This document shows positions 5,579 to 7,749 of a stretch of 7,749 nt of DNA, in pieces. This DNA comes from Heliobacteriaceae bacterium (GTDB taxonomy: Bacteria; Cyanobacteriota; Vampirovibrionia; Gastranaerophilales; Gastranaerophilaceae): contig JAIRZW010000097.1 of assembly GCA_031267015.1 (NCBI GenBank), forward strand, positions 1 to 7,749, written 5' to 3'. The notes beneath the pieces are model-generated. The model did no database searches, was not told the origin of the DNA, and was given only the letters and a program-made list of their open reading frames with translations. Within the stretch, counting starts at the first letter, position 1; every line of letters starts with the position of its first letter. A program made the translations under genes and the position numbers.

Positions 5579-6674
5579 ATATTTTATCACCGGCGGCGGC
5601 ACCGGCGGGCATATTTATCCGGCCATAGCAATAGCTGACGCGCTAAGCGCAGACAGTGAAATCTTTTATGTCGGAAACCCTAAAAATCTTGAATATGAAA
5701 TCGCGGCTCAGAAGGGCTACAAGTTTTTGGACGTGAATATTCAGGGAATGCCGCGTAATTTCGGGTTGAAATTCATTAAGTGGATGTTTTTGCTTTTTGC
5801 TTCGTGGTTAAAGTGCTGTTATTATCTGTCAAAATACAAGCCGGACGCGATTATCGGCACGGGCGGGTATGTCTGCGCACCTGTTTTCATGGCAGCGATT
5901 TCCGGCGGGCGCGTTCCTTTTATAATCCATGACTGCGATGCCCGGCCCGGGCTGGTGTCAAGGAAGTTTGCGCCGCATGCTGCGGGCGTTTCGCTTGCGT
6001 TTGAAAGCGCGGCAGAGTTTATAAACAACAAAAATATCCAAATCAACGGCAACCCTATCCGCAAAAAATTCGCAACACTGCCGAAAAACAGCGCCCGCGA
6101 GAATTTAGGGCTGAAAAACAAGCGCACGCTTTGTATCATGGGCGGTTCGCAGGGCGCAAGAACCATAAACGACGCGGCGGTCGAGCTTTTAAAAACTTTT
6201 TCGCAGGAATGCGGCATGCAGGTTATTTTTCAGACAGGAAAAAAGAACTTTGAGCGTGTGATAGAGCAGCTTTTGAAGGTTTATCCCGAATACGAAACCG
6301 ACAAAAACCTTCTCATAAAGCCGTATTTTGAAGACATGGTTTCGGTTCTGAAAGCCGGCGATATAGCGGTATCGCGCGCGGGTTCGCTGAGTTTGTCCGA
6401 GCTTTGCGCAAGCGGGGTTGTGCCGATAATTGTGCCGTATCCGCATGCTGCGGCTGACCACCAGCGCAAAAACGCGCAGTATATGGTTGAAAAAGGCGCG
6501 GCATTAACTTTGGAGGATTCGGAACTCACAAAACACACCCTGAAAAGAGCAGTGCTGCATTTGCTTGAGAACGATGAATGTTTCGACAATATCCGGCGCA
6601 ACGTGTCTGCTTTGGCAAAGTTTGACGCAACCGAGAAAATCGTTAAACAGTTGAAGGAAAGTATCATGAGGTAA
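5571..6674 (+). CDS. murG: UDP-GlcNAc:MurNAc-pentapeptide-undecaprenyl-pyrophosphate GlcNAc transferase (MurG)
   Basis: Peripheral membrane GT28-family glycosyltransferase that adds GlcNAc to lipid I, making lipid II on the cytoplasmic face. The 367 residues match the usual size. The N-terminal glycine-rich loop GGGTGGH (8-14) holds the conserved His, and GTGGYVCAP is the second glycine-rich loop. The C-terminal domain has GGSQGAR (191-197), SRAGSLSLSEL (268-278, donor-sugar region) and DHQRKNA (296-302). The start at 5571 follows AAGGA (5557-5561) by nine bases and overlaps the ftsW stop by 8 bases, the same arrangement as mraY-murD. A hydrophobic patch around residues 70-85 (KWMFLLFASWLKCCYYL) is probably the membrane-association surface known for MurG. 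Confidence 0.97.
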   Translation: MSKYFITGGGTGGHIYPAIAIADALSADSEIFYVGNPKNLEYEIAAQKGYKFLDVNIQGMPRNFGLKFIKWMFLLFASWLKCCYYLSKYKPDAIIGTGGYVCAPVFMAAISGGRVPFIIHDCDARPGLVSRKFAPHAAGVSLAFESAAEFINNKNIQINGNPIRKKFATLPKNSARENLGLKNKRTLCIMGGSQGARTINDAAVELLKTFSQECGMQVIFQTGKKNFERVIEQLLKVYPEYETDKNLLIKPYFEDMVSVLKAGDIAVSRAGSLSLSELCASGVVPIIVPYPHAAADHQRKNAQYMVEKGAALTLEDSELTKHTLKRAVLHLLENDECFDNIRRNVSALAKFDATEKIVKQLKESIMR

Positions 6675-6677
6675 AAA

Positions 6678-7337
6678 ATGTCGGATAAGGATTATGCAAG
6701 TTTAATTGAATGGCTGCTTGAGGATGCGTCAAATATGCTTCCCGAAGAAATTAATGATTCTCAGCGTAAGCGTATATTAATAGCAATGAAGCATTACACG
6801 ACAATAATGGCAGAATATTTAGAAGAAAAAGAGCTGTTCAATGATTTTAAAATCGTTAAAATCATTGCCGAGTGGACTTATTGTATTGCTTTGCGTCTTG
6901 CTGATTCAAAAATACCTTATCATTTATGGGATGAAGTTATACCAAGACCTAATTTTGCTGCGCTTAGTATATATGAAGAAGCAATAGTGCAAAACATTAA
7001 TTGGGATGAAACATTATCGCTTATTGAACGTCATGTTGATAAGGCATTTGCAGAAGCAATTCAATTATTGTATGACAATAAGCTTATAAATCAAAAAAAA
7101 TATGACGCGGCTGTGTCTGAACCGTTATGTGCGTTTGAAAATTTAAAGAAAAAAGTTAAGATTGTGTCTTTAAATAAATTTTATATGTTGATAATCCTGT
7201 TTGCTCTGGGAATATCTCTCCTGAGCTGTTATTTTAAAGATTTTAAATTTGCGGGAGTATGTACTTTTTTTATAATAGGAATAATTTTGGGGTATGAATT
7301 CAGACGCGCGGGCGAAAAGAGGGCAAATGTACAGTGA
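6678..7337 (+). CDS. Uncharacterised protein with two C-terminal membrane helices
   Basis: I do not recognise this 219-residue protein. The first 160 or so residues are soluble, helical and acidic-to-mixed in charge, with many Glu, Lys, Ile and Leu residues and no catalytic motif I can name. The C-terminus has two likely membrane helices (about 168-186 and 191-206) joined by a short KDFK turn, ending in a basic tail (RRAGEKR). The layout suggests a membrane-anchored protein with a cytoplasmic helical domain. GAGG (6668-6671) lies six bases before the ATG. It begins 3 bases after murG and overlaps folC by 11 bases, so it belongs to the operon. Its composition is about 33% G+C (hand count over 6721-7320) against about 49% for murG, which suggests recent acquisition or a lineage-specific gene. 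Its place is where murC often follows murG. A role in envelope or division is only guilt by association. Confidence 0.85.
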   Translation: MSDKDYASLIEWLLEDASNMLPEEINDSQRKRILIAMKHYTTIMAEYLEEKELFNDFKIVKIIAEWTYCIALRLADSKIPYHLWDEVIPRPNFAALSIYEEAIVQNINWDETLSLIERHVDKAFAEAIQLLYDNKLINQKKYDAAVSEPLCAFENLKKKVKIVSLNKFYMLIILFALGISLLSCYFKDFKFAGVCTFFIIGIILGYEFRRAGEKRANVQ

Positions 7338-7749
7338 AGCTCTGAATCTGCTTACAAGCGCGGGAAGGTTTCATATAAAGCTTGGCCTGGAGCGGATTTC
7401 AGCGGTTATGGAGCTGCTTGGGAATCCTCAGGATGAGTTGAAGTGTATTCACGTTGCCGGAACAAACGGCAAAGGCTCTGTATGCGCAATTCTTGCGTCT
7501 GTCTTGCAGCAGGCGGGCCTGAAAGTCGGGCTTTATACCAGCCCGCATATTTATGAGTACACGGAGCGGATAAAAATTAACGGCCGTAAAATCCCGCAGG
7601 AAGACTTTGCCCGGCTGGTTTTTCAGGTTTGCGATAACGACATTCCGCTGACCGAGTTTGAAATCCTTACGGCTGTTATGTTTAAGTATTTTGCGGACAA
7701 CAAGGTGGATGTGGTTGTGCTTGAAACCGGGCTTGGCGGCAGGCATGAT
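7327..7749 (+). CDS. folC: Folylpolyglutamate/dihydrofolate synthase (FolC), 5' part
   Basis: ATP-dependent ligase of the Mur ligase superfamily that adds glutamate to folates and, in many bacteria, also to dihydropteroate. Only the first 141 codons are in the window and the frame is open to the last base. The start (MYSEALNLLTSAGRFHIKLG) is typical of FolC, as is LERISAVMELLGNPQ. The P-loop GTNGKGS (45-51), TSPHIYEYTERI (71-82) and ETGLGGRHD at the window edge identify it. The Lys-Gly-Ser form of the P-loop separates FolC from the Mur enzymes, which have GKTT. AGAGG lies four bases before the ATG at 7327, and the start overlaps the preceding gene by 11 bases, suggesting translational coupling. 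Confidence 0.95.
   Translation, partial: MYSEALNLLTSAGRFHIKLGLERISAVMELLGNPQDELKCIHVAGTNGKGSVCAILASVLQQAGLKVGLYTSPHIYEYTERIKINGRKIPQEDFARLVFQVCDNDIPLTEFEILTAVMFKYFADNKVDVVVLETGLGGRHD

Noticed and set aside
5822..6217. Antisense coding frame of about 130 codons opposite murG
   Set aside because: It lies entirely opposite a strongly conserved gene, has no recognisable domain or ribosome site, and is typical of open antisense frames in GC-moderate coding DNA.

Overview
The window is a compact, all-plus-strand bacterial cell-wall operon of the dcw (division and cell wall) type. In order it holds murF, mraY, murD, ftsW and murG, then a small AT-rich membrane-protein gene of unknown function, then the first 141 codons of folC. 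Neighbouring genes overlap by 4 to 17 bases or are 3 bases apart, and I see no internal terminator, so they are probably co-transcribed. The 195 bases before murF hold no gene I can support and probably contain the promoter. By hand count the cell-wall genes are about 49% G+C (49.4% over 5641-6180). MraY is of the short type (323 aa). Gene order and this length do not fix the phylum. A host-associated or uncultured bacterium (Vampirovibrionia, Bacillota and Elusimicrobiota are all possible) is a guess only.

The encoded proteins form one pathway. MurD and MurF add D-Glu and D-Ala-D-Ala to the UDP-MurNAc peptide in the cytoplasm. MraY moves phospho-MurNAc-pentapeptide to undecaprenyl phosphate, and MurG adds GlcNAc to make lipid II. 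FtsW polymerises lipid II at the septum. FolC, a folate-modifying ligase of the Mur ligase superfamily, follows. The usual murE (upstream) and murC, murB, ddl and ftsQ (downstream) are absent from the window.

The unusual part is a set of apparent in-frame insertions in essential genes. (1) A 33-bp insert built on four CCTCAAC heptamers, flanked by AACTAA direct repeats, sits in murF. (2) A 75-bp palindrome-rich element sits at codon 3 of murD, flanked by an exact GGTTAAA duplication that preserves both the mraY stop and the murD start. (3) An AT-rich segment of about 196 codons sits inside the MurD C-terminal domain. It encodes a domain resembling LPD3/BECR-type domains of phage and mobile-element polyvalent proteins, followed by palindromes and a 12-bp perfect hairpin. 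All three keep the reading frame and all MurD and MurF signature motifs remain intact. The genes therefore look functional rather than broken, and the locus looks like a site where mobile, protein-coding repeats are tolerated inside essential enzymes.
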